Notes: generated by a model not told the origin, from the sequence alone. Counted from the stretch's first letter, positions 48,199 to 57,541 are shown. The stretch is 64,000 bases of DNA from CAZJWR01 sp964549765 (GCA_964549765.1 CAZJWR010000011.1:10806-74805); one strand, 5' to 3'. Numbers and translations: made by a program.

Positions 48199-48341
48199 GT
48201 CGATATTAGTAATGTAAGGTGTGCTGGTCACAGGGCGTGTGTGGGTCGCCCAGCCGCGTGATGCGGCACGACAGGCTCCTTACACGACATACACATATAC
48301 AAAGGTTCCAACCCCCGGCTATCCGCCGGGGGTATTTTATT
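48199..48341 (+). ncRNA. Candidate small structured RNA with terminator
   Basis: The stretch after mscS lacks a coding frame but has TTGACA at 48179 and GATATT at 48202 (17-nt spacer), then nested helices: TGTCG/CGACA (48199-48203 with 48285-48289), GTAAGG/CCTTAC (48214-48219 with 48278-48283), GGGCG/CGCCC (48233-48237 with 48247-48251), GCCGC/GCGGC (48253-48257 with 48263-48267), and a strong terminator hairpin at 48311-48333 followed by ATTTTATT. The outer helix overlaps the -10, so the start is uncertain. No known RNA family is recognised. Confidence 0.45.
48311..48341 (+). terminator. Strong Rho-independent terminator
   Basis: ACCCCCGGC (48311-48319) pairs with GCCGGGGGT (48325-48333), then ATTTTATT. 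Points rightward; it may also slow transcripts leaving phoU, which ends at 48356 on the other strand. Confidence 0.85.
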
Positions 48342-48355
48342 GCGGAATCGCAGAA

Positions 48356-49033
48356 TTATTTCGGACGGTCATCGCGGGTGGCGGTCGGGTGGCGGATAAT
48401 CTCCCCTTCGATCATGTAGATGACGTCTTCGGCGATGTTGGTCGCCAGATCGGCGGTCCGCTCCAGCTGCCGCGAGACCTCCAAATGCCTCAGAGCGTCT
48501 TTCACCGTCTCCGGTTTTTCCATGATACATCCCCGGACTTCGCGCAATGTTTGCAGGTTGAGGTCATCGACCTCGTCGTCGGCGGCGCATACCTCACGGG
48601 CCAGTACGGCGTCCGAATTGACCAAGGCATCAAGACTTTTCTTGAGCATCGCCTGTGTTTTGGCGGCAATGACGGGGATATGGAGCGATCCGCATCTCTG
48701 CGATTTGGCGTCCATCCGGATCGCCCGCTGGGCGATATTGACGGCCTGGTCGCCGATCCGTTCGAGATCGTTGTTGATCTTCAAAACGGCGACGAGGAAA
48801 CGCAGATCGACGGCGACCGGCTGATACAGAGCCAGCACTTTCAGGCAGTCCTCCTCGATGCGGACTTCGGTGCGGTCGATTTCCTCATCCGCCACGATCA
48901 CCTTTTCCGCGAGTTCCCGGTCGCGTTCCAAAAACGATTTGACCGCCTCGCGCACGCATTCCTCGACCTTCGCCCCCAACGTCAGGATGGATTTCTTGAG
49001 ATTGGTAATTTCTCGCTGCAAATGAACCGACAT
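48356..49033 (-). CDS. phoU: Phosphate-signalling protein PhoU
   Basis: 225 residues, two three-helix PhoU repeats. V-I-V-A-D-E-E-I-D-R-T-E (about 45-56), N-N-D-L-E-R-I-G-D-Q-A-V-N-I (about 86-99) and L-E-R-T-A-D-L-A-T-N-I-A-E-D (about 193-206) are the metal-binding D/E-x-x-x-D motifs. PhoU links the Pst transporter to PhoR and represses the regulon when phosphate is plentiful. Last gene of the operon. Confidence 0.93.
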   Translation of the reverse strand: MSVHLQREITNLKKSILTLGAKVEECVREAVKSFLERDRELAEKVIVADEEIDRTEVRIEEDCLKVLALYQPVAVDLRFLVAVLKINNDLERIGDQAVNIAQRAIRMDAKSQRCGSLHIPVIAAKTQAMLKKSLDALVNSDAVLAREVCAADDEVDDLNLQTLREVRGCIMEKPETVKDALRHLEVSRQLERTADLATNIAEDVIYMIEGEIIRHPTATRDDRPK

Positions 49034-49046
49034 ATGATTTCAATCC

Positions 49047-49832
49047 TTATCCGAAACGGCCCGTTATGTAGTCTTCGGTCTGTTTCTCTCTCGGGGTCGT
49101 GAAAATCTTCTTGGTCGTCCCGAATTCGATCTGGCGGCCCTCGAAGAAGAAGCTGGTGAAGTCGGAGATCCGCGCCGCCTGCTGCATGTTATGCGTCACG
49201 ATAATGATTGTATAATCGTTCCGCAACTGCGTTATCAATTCCTCGACGCGGGCCGTGGAGCGCGGATCGAGCGCCGAGGCGGGTTCGTCGAGCAGTAGAA
49301 TTTCGGGATCGACCGCCAGGGCGCGGGCGATGCACAACCGCTGCTGCTGGCCGCCGGAAAGATCCAGCGCGCTCCGATCCAGCCGGTCTTTGACCTCGTC
49401 CCACAATGCCGCGCGGATCAGACTGCGTTCGACGATTTCCGTCAGGGCATGCCTGTTCTTTGTTCCGTGCAAACGGGGGCTATAGGCGATATTGTCGAAA
49501 ATCGTCTTGGGGAAAGGGTTCGACTTCTGGAAAACCATGCCGACTTTCTTGCGAAGAGCCACGACATTACTCCCGTTATGATAAATATCGGCGCCATCGA
49601 TCTGCACTCGGCCATCAATCCGCGTTCCGTCGATGATGTCGTTCATCCGGTTCAACGTCCGCAGAAAAGTCGATTTGCCGCAGCCCGAAGGACCGATCAG
49701 CGCCGTCACCTGGCGCGCCGGGATATTCATGGATATATCGAACAGCGCCTGAACCGTCCCGTAATAAAAATTCAGATTGGTGACCTCGACCTTGGTCTCC
49801 AGTCCGCTAAGCTGATGTACGTCCTCTACCAT
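49047..49832 (-). CDS. pstB: Phosphate ABC transporter ATPase
   Basis: 261 residues from ATG 49832, overlapping the pstA stop by seven bases. Walker A G-P-S-G-C-G-K-S-T, signature L-S-G-G-Q-Q-Q-R, Walker B L-L-L-D-E-P-A-S-A-L-D-P; V-F-Q-K-S-N-P-F-P is specific to PstB. Powers high-affinity phosphate uptake through PstCA. Confidence 0.95.
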   Translation of the reverse strand: MVEDVHQLSGLETKVEVTNLNFYYGTVQALFDISMNIPARQVTALIGPSGCGKSTFLRTLNRMNDIIDGTRIDGRVQIDGADIYHNGSNVVALRKKVGMVFQKSNPFPKTIFDNIAYSPRLHGTKNRHALTEIVERSLIRAALWDEVKDRLDRSALDLSGGQQQRLCIARALAVDPEILLLDEPASALDPRSTARVEELITQLRNDYTIIIVTHNMQQAARISDFTSFFFEGRQIEFGTTKKIFTTPREKQTEDYITGRFG

Positions 49833-50677
49833 CGGTATTTTTTCCGTATTCTGGCCCGGATCAATACCGCCGACAAATTTACGGCCAGCACCAGCCCGAT
49901 CAGCACCAGCGCCGTCCCGTATTGCATCGGGCGGACCTTGGCGGCGTCGGGATGCTGGGTCGCCAGAACGTACAGGTGATACGGCAGGGCCATCACCTGG
50001 TCGAAAATCGATTTGGGCAATTCCGGAAGATAAAAGGCCGCCACGGTCAGCAGAATCGGGGCCGTTTCTCCGGCGGCCCGGCCGATCCCCAGAATCGACC
50101 CGGTCAACATACCCGGTATGGCGTACGGCAGGACGTTTGTACGAATTGTTTCCCATTTGGTAGCTCCTAATGCAAGGCTCCCTTCGCGCAATGATTTCGG
50201 CACGGCCAGCAACGCCTCCTCGCTGGACACGATAATGGTCGGCAGGATCAAACAAGCCAGGGTCAACGCGCCGGCGATAATCGAGGCGCCGAAATGCAGA
50301 AAAATGACAAAAAGCCCCAGACCGAAAAGACCGAAGACGATCGACGGTACCCCGGCCAGGGTCATGATTGCCAGCCGGATCGTTCCCGTGAACCGCCCCC
50401 GGCGGGCATACTCGCTAAGATAAATCGCCGTGGCCATACCCAGAGGAAGGGCGACGACGATGGTCCCGATGACCAGAACCAGTGTCCCGATAATGGCTGG
50501 AAATATGCCGCCCTCGGCCCCGCTGTGGCGCGGCATCTCGGTCAGAAATTTCCAGCTTATCGTCGGCATCCCGTTCCAGACAATATCGAGGATGATATAG
50601 GCGATGACCAGAACGATGAAATAGGTCACGCCTCGCATCAGCCAATAAATAATTCTTTCCGACGTTTTCGTCTTCAT
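49826..50677 (-). CDS. pstA: Phosphate ABC transporter permease PstA
   Basis: 283 residues from ATG 50677, which overlaps the pstC stop (ATGA); the open frame extends upstream inside pstC without homology. Six helices, M-A-L-P-Y-H-L-Y near the C-terminus and E-A-L-L-A-V-P-K-S-L-R-E-G-S-L-A-L-G-A-T-K (EAA loop) fit PstA. Confidence 0.93.
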   Translation of the reverse strand: MKTKTSERIIYWLMRGVTYFIVLVIAYIILDIVWNGMPTISWKFLTEMPRHSGAEGGIFPAIIGTLVLVIGTIVVALPLGMATAIYLSEYARRGRFTGTIRLAIMTLAGVPSIVFGLFGLGLFVIFLHFGASIIAGALTLACLILPTIIVSSEEALLAVPKSLREGSLALGATKWETIRTNVLPYAIPGMLTGSILGIGRAAGETAPILLTVAAFYLPELPKSIFDQVMALPYHLYVLATQHPDAAKVRPMQYGTALVLIGLVLAVNLSAVLIRARIRKKYRW

Positions 50678-51552
50678 TGCCGGTCCTGATATCTTTTCAA
50701 TACCCGGTGCGATATGAGCACGAGGATAAATGTCATCGACAGCAACACCAGCCCGACCCAAAACAGCGCCCGGTAATGATCGCTGCCGAACGGCACTTCG
50801 CCCATCTCCGCCGCGATTGTGGCCGTCATGGTGCGGACCGATCTGAACGGCGACGCGGTTATCACCGCCGCGTTGCCGGTGACCATCATGACCGCCATCG
50901 TCTCGCCGATAACCCGTCCCATTCCGAGCATGACCGCCGCAACGATTCCGGAAAGTGCGGCGGGAACCGTCACTTTCCAAATTGTCTGGAGTCGGCTGGC
51001 GCCGAGAGCTTCGGACGCCTCCTTGTAGGATTTGGGGACGCTATTGATGGCGTCTTCCGAGATCGAGATGATAGTCGGGATGGCCATGAGGGCCAGAAGC
51101 AGCGCTCCGGTCAAGGCCGTCAGTCCCGAATATAGACCGAATACGCTCTTGACGATCGGGGATAGCACCACCAGGCCGAAAAATCCGATGACCACCGACG
51201 GAATCCCCGCCAGCAGTTCAATAAACGGCTTGAAAAATTCCCGCTCGAAACGGCCGGCAATCTCAGAGATATACACCGCGCCGACGACGCCGAACGGGAT
51301 GGCGATGACGGTCGCCAGAAAAGTAACCAAAAGCGATCCTGTAATTAACGGCAGGAGACCGAAGGATTCCTTCTGGAAGGAAACCGGCATCCAGCGGCCG
51401 CCGATGAGTTCACCCAAACCGGGCGATTTGATAAACGGTACCGCCTCGTTTCCCAGAAAAAGGAAAATCAGCGCCACGATGAGAATAGCTGTGGACGCTG
51501 ATCCCGTCAGCAGTACCTTGACCGCCTTATCTTTCCAACGGGCTCGGGCCAT
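50674..51552 (-). CDS. pstC: Phosphate ABC transporter permease PstC
   Basis: 292 residues. Six helices with the EAA loop S-V-P-K-S-Y-K-E-A-S-E-A-L-G-A-S. F-G-L-L-P-L-I-T-G-S-L is characteristic of PstC. Start ATG overlaps the pstS stop (TAATG). Confidence 0.93.
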   Translation of the reverse strand: MARARWKDKAVKVLLTGSASTAILIVALIFLFLGNEAVPFIKSPGLGELIGGRWMPVSFQKESFGLLPLITGSLLVTFLATVIAIPFGVVGAVYISEIAGRFEREFFKPFIELLAGIPSVVIGFFGLVVLSPIVKSVFGLYSGLTALTGALLLALMAIPTIISISEDAINSVPKSYKEASEALGASRLQTIWKVTVPAALSGIVAAVMLGMGRVIGETMAVMMVTGNAAVITASPFRSVRTMTATIAAEMGEVPFGSDHYRALFWVGLVLLSMTFILVLISHRVLKRYQDRQ

Positions 51553-52433
51553 TATTTGCCGGCCGGAACCGGAACATAACCTGTTTCACGGACGATTTTC
51601 TGTCCCGTCGGGGACAGACAAAAATCGATAAACTCCTTTATCGTTCCGGTGGCTTCTCCATTCGTGTACATTTGCAGCGGACGGGCGATGGAATACTCGC
51701 CGGAGATAACCGTTTCTTCCGAGGGCACAACCGCCGGCGCTTTGTCGTCGGCTTTGACCGCGAGCATTTTGACCTTGTCGCCGGCTTTGACGGCGTATCC
51801 CAAACCGACGTACCCGATAGCCCAGGCGTCCTCGCCGGTCGCCTGAATAATGGCCGACGTGGCCGGCATCAGGCGGGCGTCGGTCGTGTAGTCCTTCTTG
51901 CCCAAAACATGCTCCTGAAAGAACACATAGGTGCCGGAGCTGGATTCACGGGACAAAACGATTATCGGCTTGTCGGGCCCGCCGACCTGATTCCAATTCG
52001 TATAGGCGCCGGTGAAGATTTTGCCGAGCTGCTCGATGGTCAGGGTGCTGACCGGATTCTCCGGATTGACCACGACCGCGATACCGTCGCGGGCCACGAC
52101 GTACCTAACCGGGGTGATTTTCTTCTGCTCGGCCATGGCCATTTCCTGCTCTTTCATCTGGCGCGAAGCGGCGCAGATGTCGGTCGTCCCGTTGAGCATG
52201 GCCGCGATGCCGGTACCCGAACCGCCGCCGGTGACCGATATGTCCGCCCCTTCGTGATTATCCATAAAGTCCTCGGCCCATGTTGATACCAAATGCACCA
52301 TTGTATCCGATCCCTTGATGGTGACATACTTGGCCGCTGCATTGGCTGTATCCATAAATGGCAGCGATATGCTCATCAAGGCGAACAGCGCGACGGCGCC
52401 AACGATTGAACCTAATCCCTTGGGTAATTTCAT
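51552..52433 (-). CDS. pstS: Phosphate-binding protein PstS
   Basis: 293 residues from ATG 52433, which has AAGGAG upstream and begins the signal peptide (residues 1-33, ending A-N-A-A). Phosphate-binding signatures I-K-G-S-D-T-M-V (41-48), G-G-S-G-T-G-I-A near 71 and S-R-E-S-S-S-G-T-Y near 150. Periplasmic receptor for the Pst transporter. No clear Pho-box was found in the 215 nt upstream. Confidence 0.94.
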   Translation of the reverse strand: MKLPKGLGSIVGAVALFALMSISLPFMDTANAAAKYVTIKGSDTMVHLVSTWAEDFMDNHEGADISVTGGGSGTGIAAMLNGTTDICAASRQMKEQEMAMAEQKKITPVRYVVARDGIAVVVNPENPVSTLTIEQLGKIFTGAYTNWNQVGGPDKPIIVLSRESSSGTYVFFQEHVLGKKDYTTDARLMPATSAIIQATGEDAWAIGYVGLGYAVKAGDKVKMLAVKADDKAPAVVPSEETVISGEYSIARPLQMYTNGEATGTIKEFIDFCLSPTGQKIVRETGYVPVPAGK

Positions 52434-52648
52434 ACCGAAATTCTCCTTCTTTATACCCGTTTCCTGTCTTGCCCAACGAAACATGGCAATTGTTAGGAAA
52501 TGATTAGATTAAAGTGTGGTTACAATAAGAATGCGGACAATGCGGCGGGGCGGCTGCGTGAGAAATGATATTCCCTCTTCTGGCCAAACCGAGACGAAAA
52601 ACTAAGACATTGTCCGTCAATCGGTTATTTGCGCCGAACGCATTTCGT

Positions 52649-54454
52649 CTAAACGTCCCGAATTTTTTCGAATCGCAACGGACCGTCCGTTGGTAAGTGG
52701 ATCATGAACGTGCACCCTTGACCCAATATGCTCTTGACGTCAGGGTACCCCCCGTGGACTTGGGCGATGTGTTTGACGATTGATAATCCCAGACCGGTTC
52801 CGCCAAGAGTTCGGCTGCGAGCTTTGTCGACCCGGTAGAACCGCTCGAAAAGCCGAGGCAGATGTTCCTCGGACACCCCCGGGCCATGGTCAGTAACGCT
52901 GATCACCACCCGGTCGGGCCTGCTCTCGGCTATGATTTCCACGTTTCCGTCGGGGTCGCTGTACTTGACGGCGTTGTCGATGATATTGACGATAGCCTGT
53001 TCCAAAAGCGCGGCGTTCATTTTTATCGTTAGGTTGGCCGGGCAGTCAATTTTGAATGAGATATTTTTCTGGCGGGCTTTCACGTCGCACGCTTGCACCG
53101 CACCCTCGATGACCGGTCTGAGGGGCGCGGATTTCATAGGGATTTGAGCGTCCTCCGCGTCCTGCTCCAGCCGCGACAGGGTCAATAAATCCTCGATGAT
53201 CGCCTGCAGCCGGTCAGCTTGGCGGGCGATGATGCCGACGAATCGCCGGGTCTTTTCGGGATCGTCCATGGCTCCGTCGAGAAGCGTTTCCACAAACCCC
53301 TTAATCGACGTCACGGGGGTCTTTAATTCATGCGACACATTGGCGACGAAATCGCGCCGAACCGATTCAAGCCGCCGGATACGGGTGACGTCGTTGAGCA
53401 CCACAAGAACGCCGATGCTTTTGCCTCCGGCGTCCGCCAGGACCGTGCCGTGAGCCTGGAGATAGCGGGACGTCTTGTCGTAAAAGGTGATTTCGGACTC
53501 CGCCGACGTCCTCGTCGACAGCACGCGCCCGACGAATTCGATCAGAGCCGGATTGCGCACGATTTCCTGAATCGTGCGGCCCTCGACCTCGCCCGGGGAA
53601 ACTTGAAACAGCTGCGCCGCGGCGCGATTGAGTCCGATCACACGCTCCTCCATATCCACCGCCAGCACCCCCTCGATCATGCTGGCCAGCACGGCTTCCT
53701 GCTCGTTGCGCTGCCGGATTATCGCCTGCAGACGTTCGTGCAATTGGGACGCCATCGAATTCATGGCCTCGGCCACACCGCCAATCTCCCTGACCGGCGA
53801 CACCGGCAGCTTATGCTCCAGTTCCCCAGAAGCAAATTGCACGGCGCCAAGCCGCACTTCTTCCAGTTGTTTCGTCACCCTTCGCGCGACGAAGAAGCTG
53901 ACCAGCGCCGCCACGATCGCAATGATCACCCCCCCTATCATAATCCGGACGTAGACACCGGTCAGGGCTTCCTCGATATCCGTTATCGGCATGGACGTGC
54001 GCATGATCGCGAGGATGCGATTGTCACCTGTGATGGGAATGGCGACATAGATCATATTTTGATCCAGTGTATGGCTGTAGCGAATGGCCTGCCCGCGGCC
54101 GCTTTTCATGGCCTCGATCACCTCGGGGCGGTCGGCGTGATTGTTCATTCTCGCGGGGTCTTCCCCGGAATCGCATATGACTTTCCCGGAAGGCAGGATA
54201 AGCGTTACTCGCGTGGCCGACAACGACGCCATTTGGCCGCACATGGCTTGCACGCCGGTGGTATCTCCGGAAAGGAGCAGATTCGAGAGCTGGATTCTGG
54301 CCATCCGCCCGCGCACTTCCAGATTAGCGGCGGCCTGACGAAGGCTGAATTGCTTGTAGGAATGCGACGCGAACCAGGCAATCGCCACCAGCGAGAGCAC
54401 GATAACAATCAGGTATGAGGGATACAACTGCCAGAGCAGGCGTTTTTGACGCAT
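52649..54454 (-). CDS. phoR: PhoR-like sensor histidine kinase
   Basis: 601 residues. Two helices (about 10-29 and 172-194) bracket a periplasmic sensor of about 140 residues, longer than in E. coli PhoR; then HAMP (about 195-250), PAS (M-I-E-G-V-L-A-V-D-M-E-E-R-V), H-box F-V-A-N-V-S-H-E-L-K-T-P and N/G-boxes (I-I-D-N-A-V-K-Y, D-H-G-P-G-V). It phosphorylates PhoB under low phosphate. The large sensor domain suggests direct extracytoplasmic sensing in addition to Pst/PhoU control. Three bases from phoB. Confidence 0.9.
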   Translation of the reverse strand: MRQKRLLWQLYPSYLIVIVLSLVAIAWFASHSYKQFSLRQAAANLEVRGRMARIQLSNLLLSGDTTGVQAMCGQMASLSATRVTLILPSGKVICDSGEDPARMNNHADRPEVIEAMKSGRGQAIRYSHTLDQNMIYVAIPITGDNRILAIMRTSMPITDIEEALTGVYVRIMIGGVIIAIVAALVSFFVARRVTKQLEEVRLGAVQFASGELEHKLPVSPVREIGGVAEAMNSMASQLHERLQAIIRQRNEQEAVLASMIEGVLAVDMEERVIGLNRAAAQLFQVSPGEVEGRTIQEIVRNPALIEFVGRVLSTRTSAESEITFYDKTSRYLQAHGTVLADAGGKSIGVLVVLNDVTRIRRLESVRRDFVANVSHELKTPVTSIKGFVETLLDGAMDDPEKTRRFVGIIARQADRLQAIIEDLLTLSRLEQDAEDAQIPMKSAPLRPVIEGAVQACDVKARQKNISFKIDCPANLTIKMNAALLEQAIVNIIDNAVKYSDPDGNVEIIAESRPDRVVISVTDHGPGVSEEHLPRLFERFYRVDKARSRTLGGTGLGLSIVKHIAQVHGGYPDVKSILGQGCTFMIHLPTDGPLRFEKIRDV

Positions 54455-54457
54455 GAA

Positions 54458-55144
54458 TCAATCCTTAAATCGGTATCCGACTCCCCGGACGGTCTCGATA
54501 TACGATCCGGCCCGTCCGAGTTTTTTGCGAAGCCCGACGATCTGGACGTCGATGGACCGGTCGGTCACGGGATAGTCGTCGCCGTGCAGAGCGTCGACGA
54601 TCTGGTATCGAGTGTAGACCCATCCGGGACGACGCGCCAGCAGGTGCAGCAGCCGAAATTCGGTTACGGTCAGATCGACTTTTTCGCCGTCGACGAGCGC
54701 TTCGTGGCGTCCGGGCTTGATGACCAGATCGTGAATCCTGATATCGGCCGACTCGTCCTCGGGGCGAACTCTCGTGCGGCGCAATACGGCCCGCACCCGG
54801 GCGATCATCACCTTGGGGCTGAACGGCTTGGTGACATAATCGTCCGCCCCCAGCTCCAAACCGACGACCACATCGGCCTCTTCGCCTTTGGCCGTCACCA
54901 TGATGATCGGGATATCCCTGGTGGCGACATCGTTTCTCAGCATCCGGCAGACCTCAAGACCGTCGGCGCCGGGTAGCATCAAATCCAATAGAATAACATC
55001 CGGAGGCTGTTTTGCCACCGAGATCATCGCGTCTTCACCGGAGCTTACCGCGACCACCTGATACCCCTCCTTGGTCAGGTTGTAGGTGATCAACTCCTGG
55101 ATATCTTCTTCGTCCTCGACGACCAGTATGTTCTCTTTAGCCAT
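54458..55144 (-). CDS. phoB: PhoB-like response regulator
   Basis: 228 residues. Receiver domain with D-E-E-D near 10-13, phospho-acceptor D-L-M-L-P near 53 and K-P-F-S-P near 102; C-terminal OmpR/PhoB winged helix with R-R-P-G-W-V-Y-T-R-Y-Q and D-R-S-I-D-V-Q-I. Activates phosphate-starvation genes. It heads the minus-strand pho/pst block; the RiPP locus diverges from it. Confidence 0.92.
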   Translation of the reverse strand: MAKENILVVEDEEDIQELITYNLTKEGYQVVAVSSGEDAMISVAKQPPDVILLDLMLPGADGLEVCRMLRNDVATRDIPIIMVTAKGEEADVVVGLELGADDYVTKPFSPKVMIARVRAVLRRTRVRPEDESADIRIHDLVIKPGRHEALVDGEKVDLTVTEFRLLHLLARRPGWVYTRYQIVDALHGDDYPVTDRSIDVQIVGLRKKLGRAGSYIETVRGVGYRFKD

Positions 55145-55706
55145 AGCGCCTCTCTCCGTAGTTAAGAAAACCCGCGTCAGGAATGCAAGATTAATGTGTG
55201 GATTTTATGAGCTTTTCGTAAGAATCTCGTTCGCGGCGGCGCTGCGCCGTGCTTCCCGGATACAGATTTGACTTGACACAATGGACAGGGAACTCTATAC
55301 TATTTTGGTAGGAGTGCATCAAATCCATGCCGTATGATCGGTATCCCCGGCGAATTATCGTAGAGGGATTGTATCATCGCCGGGAACAACGGCGTGGTTA
55401 GTGTTTTCGCGGAAGGGAAGGCATCGCGAGACGGCATCGGACAAAAATGGATCTCAGGTATTTTTGCAGGCATCGGGAAATTATCTCCATATTCCCTTCT
55501 TGATCGGCTAAGAACATTCCGAAAGGCGATTCTGCGCGCGCATGTTACGAACGCGGCAGATGTCAATGTTTCCGCCGGGTGAATGGCCGCAGGCCGTGAA
55601 TGCGTACACCATGAGCGGCCTCACCGCGGAATACCCGGATCGGCCCCGGCGTCACCGGCGGAGATATGGCCCGCCCCGCACCGGCAGACGTGGAGGAGAT
55701 GATAAG
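55145..55706. other. Divergent intergenic region between phoB and the peptide locus
   Basis: About 560 nt without a credible gene. It contains a strong plus-strand promoter-like pair at 55273-55301 and then about 400 nt of leader before the first peptide gene. A short frame of 24 codons at about 55327 lacks a good ribosome-binding site. Confidence 0.6.
55273..55301 (+). promoter_or_regulatory. Strong promoter-like TTGACA-N17-TATACT
   Basis: Perfect -35 TTGACA (55273-55278), 17-nt spacer, -10 TATACT (55296-55301, five of six). It reads toward the peptide genes and leaves a leader of about 400 nt. Confidence 0.7.
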
Positions 55707-55832
55707 ATGAAATACCTGATTGAACCGAAGAGCGTGACCTTGTCCTGGTGCCCGGTCAATTGTCCCGAGTACGGCCCGGCCCCGCTCTATGGCATCCCGG
55801 CCTGCTTTGACTATTGCCCTATTTTCTCCTGA
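55707..55832 (+). CDS. Candidate RiPP precursor peptide 1
   Basis: 41 residues; GGAGG 10 nt upstream. Starts M-K-Y-L-I-E-P-K (leader shared by all five). The rest is Cys/Pro/aromatic-rich: W-C-P-V-N-C-P-E-Y-G-P, then P-L-Y-G-I-P-A-C-F-D-Y-C-P-I-F-S. Four Cys, two Y-G-x-P-like units. The start was chosen for leader homology, although a longer in-frame start exists. It heads the peptide array, about 400 nt after the promoter. No known family recognised. Confidence 0.8.
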   Translation: MKYLIEPKSVTLSWCPVNCPEYGPAPLYGIPACFDYCPIFS

Positions 55833-55985
55833 AGGCCGGCCTGATCGGATACCGGATTGATCGACAGCGGCGGCAGCATCACCGCATGCGGTTTTGCCGC
55901 GATCGATCCTTACAACGCGGTGACGGACGCTTGCCACGGTTCGGTGCGCCGCATATCAAACAACAATCTTACCGAGGAGGTAACA

Positions 55986-56114
55986 ATGATTTACCTGGTT
56001 GATCCGATGACGGTCCGCAGCGACCGCCGTTGCATCCTGAATGTTCCGCTTTACGGCATTCCGCCGGAACCTTGCTACACCGTCTGCGCCGTGCTGTGCA
56101 TACTCCGGCCCTGA
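55986..56114 (+). CDS. Candidate RiPP precursor peptide 2
   Basis: 42 residues with AGGAGG 5 nt upstream. M-I-Y-L-V-D-P-M leader, then R-R-C-I-L-N-V-P-L-Y-G-I-P-P-E-P-C-Y-T-V-C and a C-terminal A-V-L-C-I-L-R-P. Four Cys. It shares P-L-Y-G-I-P with peptide 1 and P-L-Y-G-V-P with peptide 3. It is 153 nt beyond peptide 1 and 393 nt before peptide 3. Too short for a globular enzyme; reading frame, ribosome-binding site and leader together support a real gene. Confidence 0.8.
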   Translation: MIYLVDPMTVRSDRRCILNVPLYGIPPEPCYTVCAVLCILRP

Positions 56115-56507
56115 AGGAACGCCTGATATTTATCATACCGAAGCCGTTCATCGATCGAACGGGCTTTCGGTCGCGAGAGGAAGATCCGCAGGATCTGCCT
56201 GATCGATTCTCAGGAAGATCACGGCTATAAGCGGCGCCTGACTGTCGTGCCGCCCCGGCATGAAATCCCGCACCCGCCGATCGACGCGACGATCAGCCCG
56301 CTTGTGCCGACGCGGTTTTCTCCGTGACATGCACTTTCCGATAAGGGGCGGCCGCCCCTTGTCGGAGAATCCCGGCATCATGCAGAGCATAGACTTCGAC
56401 CGGAGGCGAGCATAGGTGTGATCGTTTTCGGATCTGCGAAATCCTTCTGATCGGTGCGATGTGTGTCGCCGAAACAGATATGATGATTCAGGAGAGGAGG
56501 TGTTCGG
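56115..56507. other. Non-coding spacer between peptides 2 and 3
   Basis: About 390 nt; no leader-like start or other credible gene seen. Confidence 0.55.
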
Positions 56508-56636
56508 ATGATCTATTTGATTGATCCCAAGGAAGTATCAGTTCGCGGGTGCAGTCTGGCCTATCCGCTTTACGGCGTACCGTGTTATGACTATTGCCGC
56601 ACCTTCTGCGTGACCGTTTGCCAATTGCTCTTGTAA
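56508..56636 (+). CDS. Candidate RiPP precursor peptide 3
   Basis: 42 residues; GGAGAGGAGG ends 7 nt upstream. M-I-Y-L-I-D-P-K leader, then G-C-S-L-A-Y-P-L-Y-G-V-P-C-Y-D-Y-C and R-T-F-C-V-T-V-C-Q-L-L-L. Five Cys. The Y-G-V-P-C-Y-D-Y-C part parallels Y-G-I-P-A-C-F-D-Y-C of peptide 1, and the tail V-C-Q-L-L-L resembles the C-terminal R-Q-I-L-L of peptide 5. Followed by about 900 nt before peptide 4. Confidence 0.8.
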   Translation: MIYLIDPKEVSVRGCSLAYPLYGVPCYDYCRTFCVTVCQLLL

Positions 56637-57541
56637 CCGCTGGCGATGACGTTCCGATAGCGGCAATAGTCCCGTGCGCGATGTAAAGCCGACAATCCGC
56701 AGCCTTTTTTCGCGTTGCCGCCGCAACGAGCCGGGGGGAAACTCATTGAGGTTAACTCATCGGCGCGCAGTCGATACAGAGAATGAGTAGAGAAGGAGCG
56801 TATCGAATCGCCACGGCAGCGCGATTGTGTTTCGGGTCCGGCGGTAATCGCCTGGCCCGAACGTATTTCGGCGAGGATTGCAGGGCTGGTAATTAATCGC
56901 TAAAATCCATCGAAGTTTGGATATTAAATCATCGATATCGCCGGCGCGGCGCCCCGTAATCATATGAGACAAAATTTGTTCTTATTTTCATCAGGAAATG
57001 CGATTGTTCGCTTGACGTCGGCGGTGTATAATGATTATATTGTAACTCAAATACGATGGTATCACACGGGGAAAGGTTCCCATCTTCGGGAGCCGCAAGA
57101 AGTTGATTATGAAATGCCCTCATCAGGTCTTCCGTCGGGGAGGCGTTTCACCGATTCGCATGCCGGCTGGGGAGCAGCACGGCATCAGAATGCGGTCGGC
57201 GTCCTTCTCTTATAATTATCAGTCGGGCAGAGTATACCACACGCCGGACGCACCAGCGTCCCGGCGCTCTTTCGGTTAGGCGGTACGGGCAGGGCCGAGG
57301 TTTATTCGTGACAGACCCGATCGCGGACGGCAGCGCGGACGACCGGATAGTGATCGGCATCGAAAGAAGTCCGGGGAAGGAGAATCCGGAGCCTCAGATA
57401 GTGGCTGTATTCTTTGAGCAAGGCACATGAGGATACGAATCTGCAGAAAATTCAGACAGTCACGTCAACCGGTTTCCACCGGACACACCGATGCCTCCGG
57501 CGCGCAGCCGACGGCACACTTCACCGAAGGGAGGTGACGCA
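56637..57541. other. Long spacer between peptides 3 and 4
   Basis: About 905 nt with no convincing gene on either strand. It contains a second promoter-like pair at 57012-57041 and an AT-rich segment near 56930-57060. It may hold decayed peptide genes or a regulatory leader; I saw no further M-x-Y-L-I-D-P start. Confidence 0.55.
57012..57041 (+). promoter_or_regulatory. Second promoter-like pair before peptides 4 and 5
   Basis: TTGACG (57012-57017), 18-nt spacer, TATATT (57036-57041, five of six). It could drive peptides 4-5 and the enzyme genes separately from the first promoter. Confidence 0.45.

Noticed and set aside
52434..52648. Pho box upstream of pstS
   Set aside because: I looked for repeated CTGTCA- or TTAACA-like half-sites at 11-nt spacing and found none convincing.
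55300..55566. Minus-strand open frame of 88 codons
   Set aside because: No ribosome-binding site or homology, and it covers the promoter region of the peptide locus.
57012..57033. TTGACG with the nearby TATAAT (57028) as a promoter
   Set aside because: Spacing is about 9-10 nt, too short; the later TATATT at 18 nt fits better.
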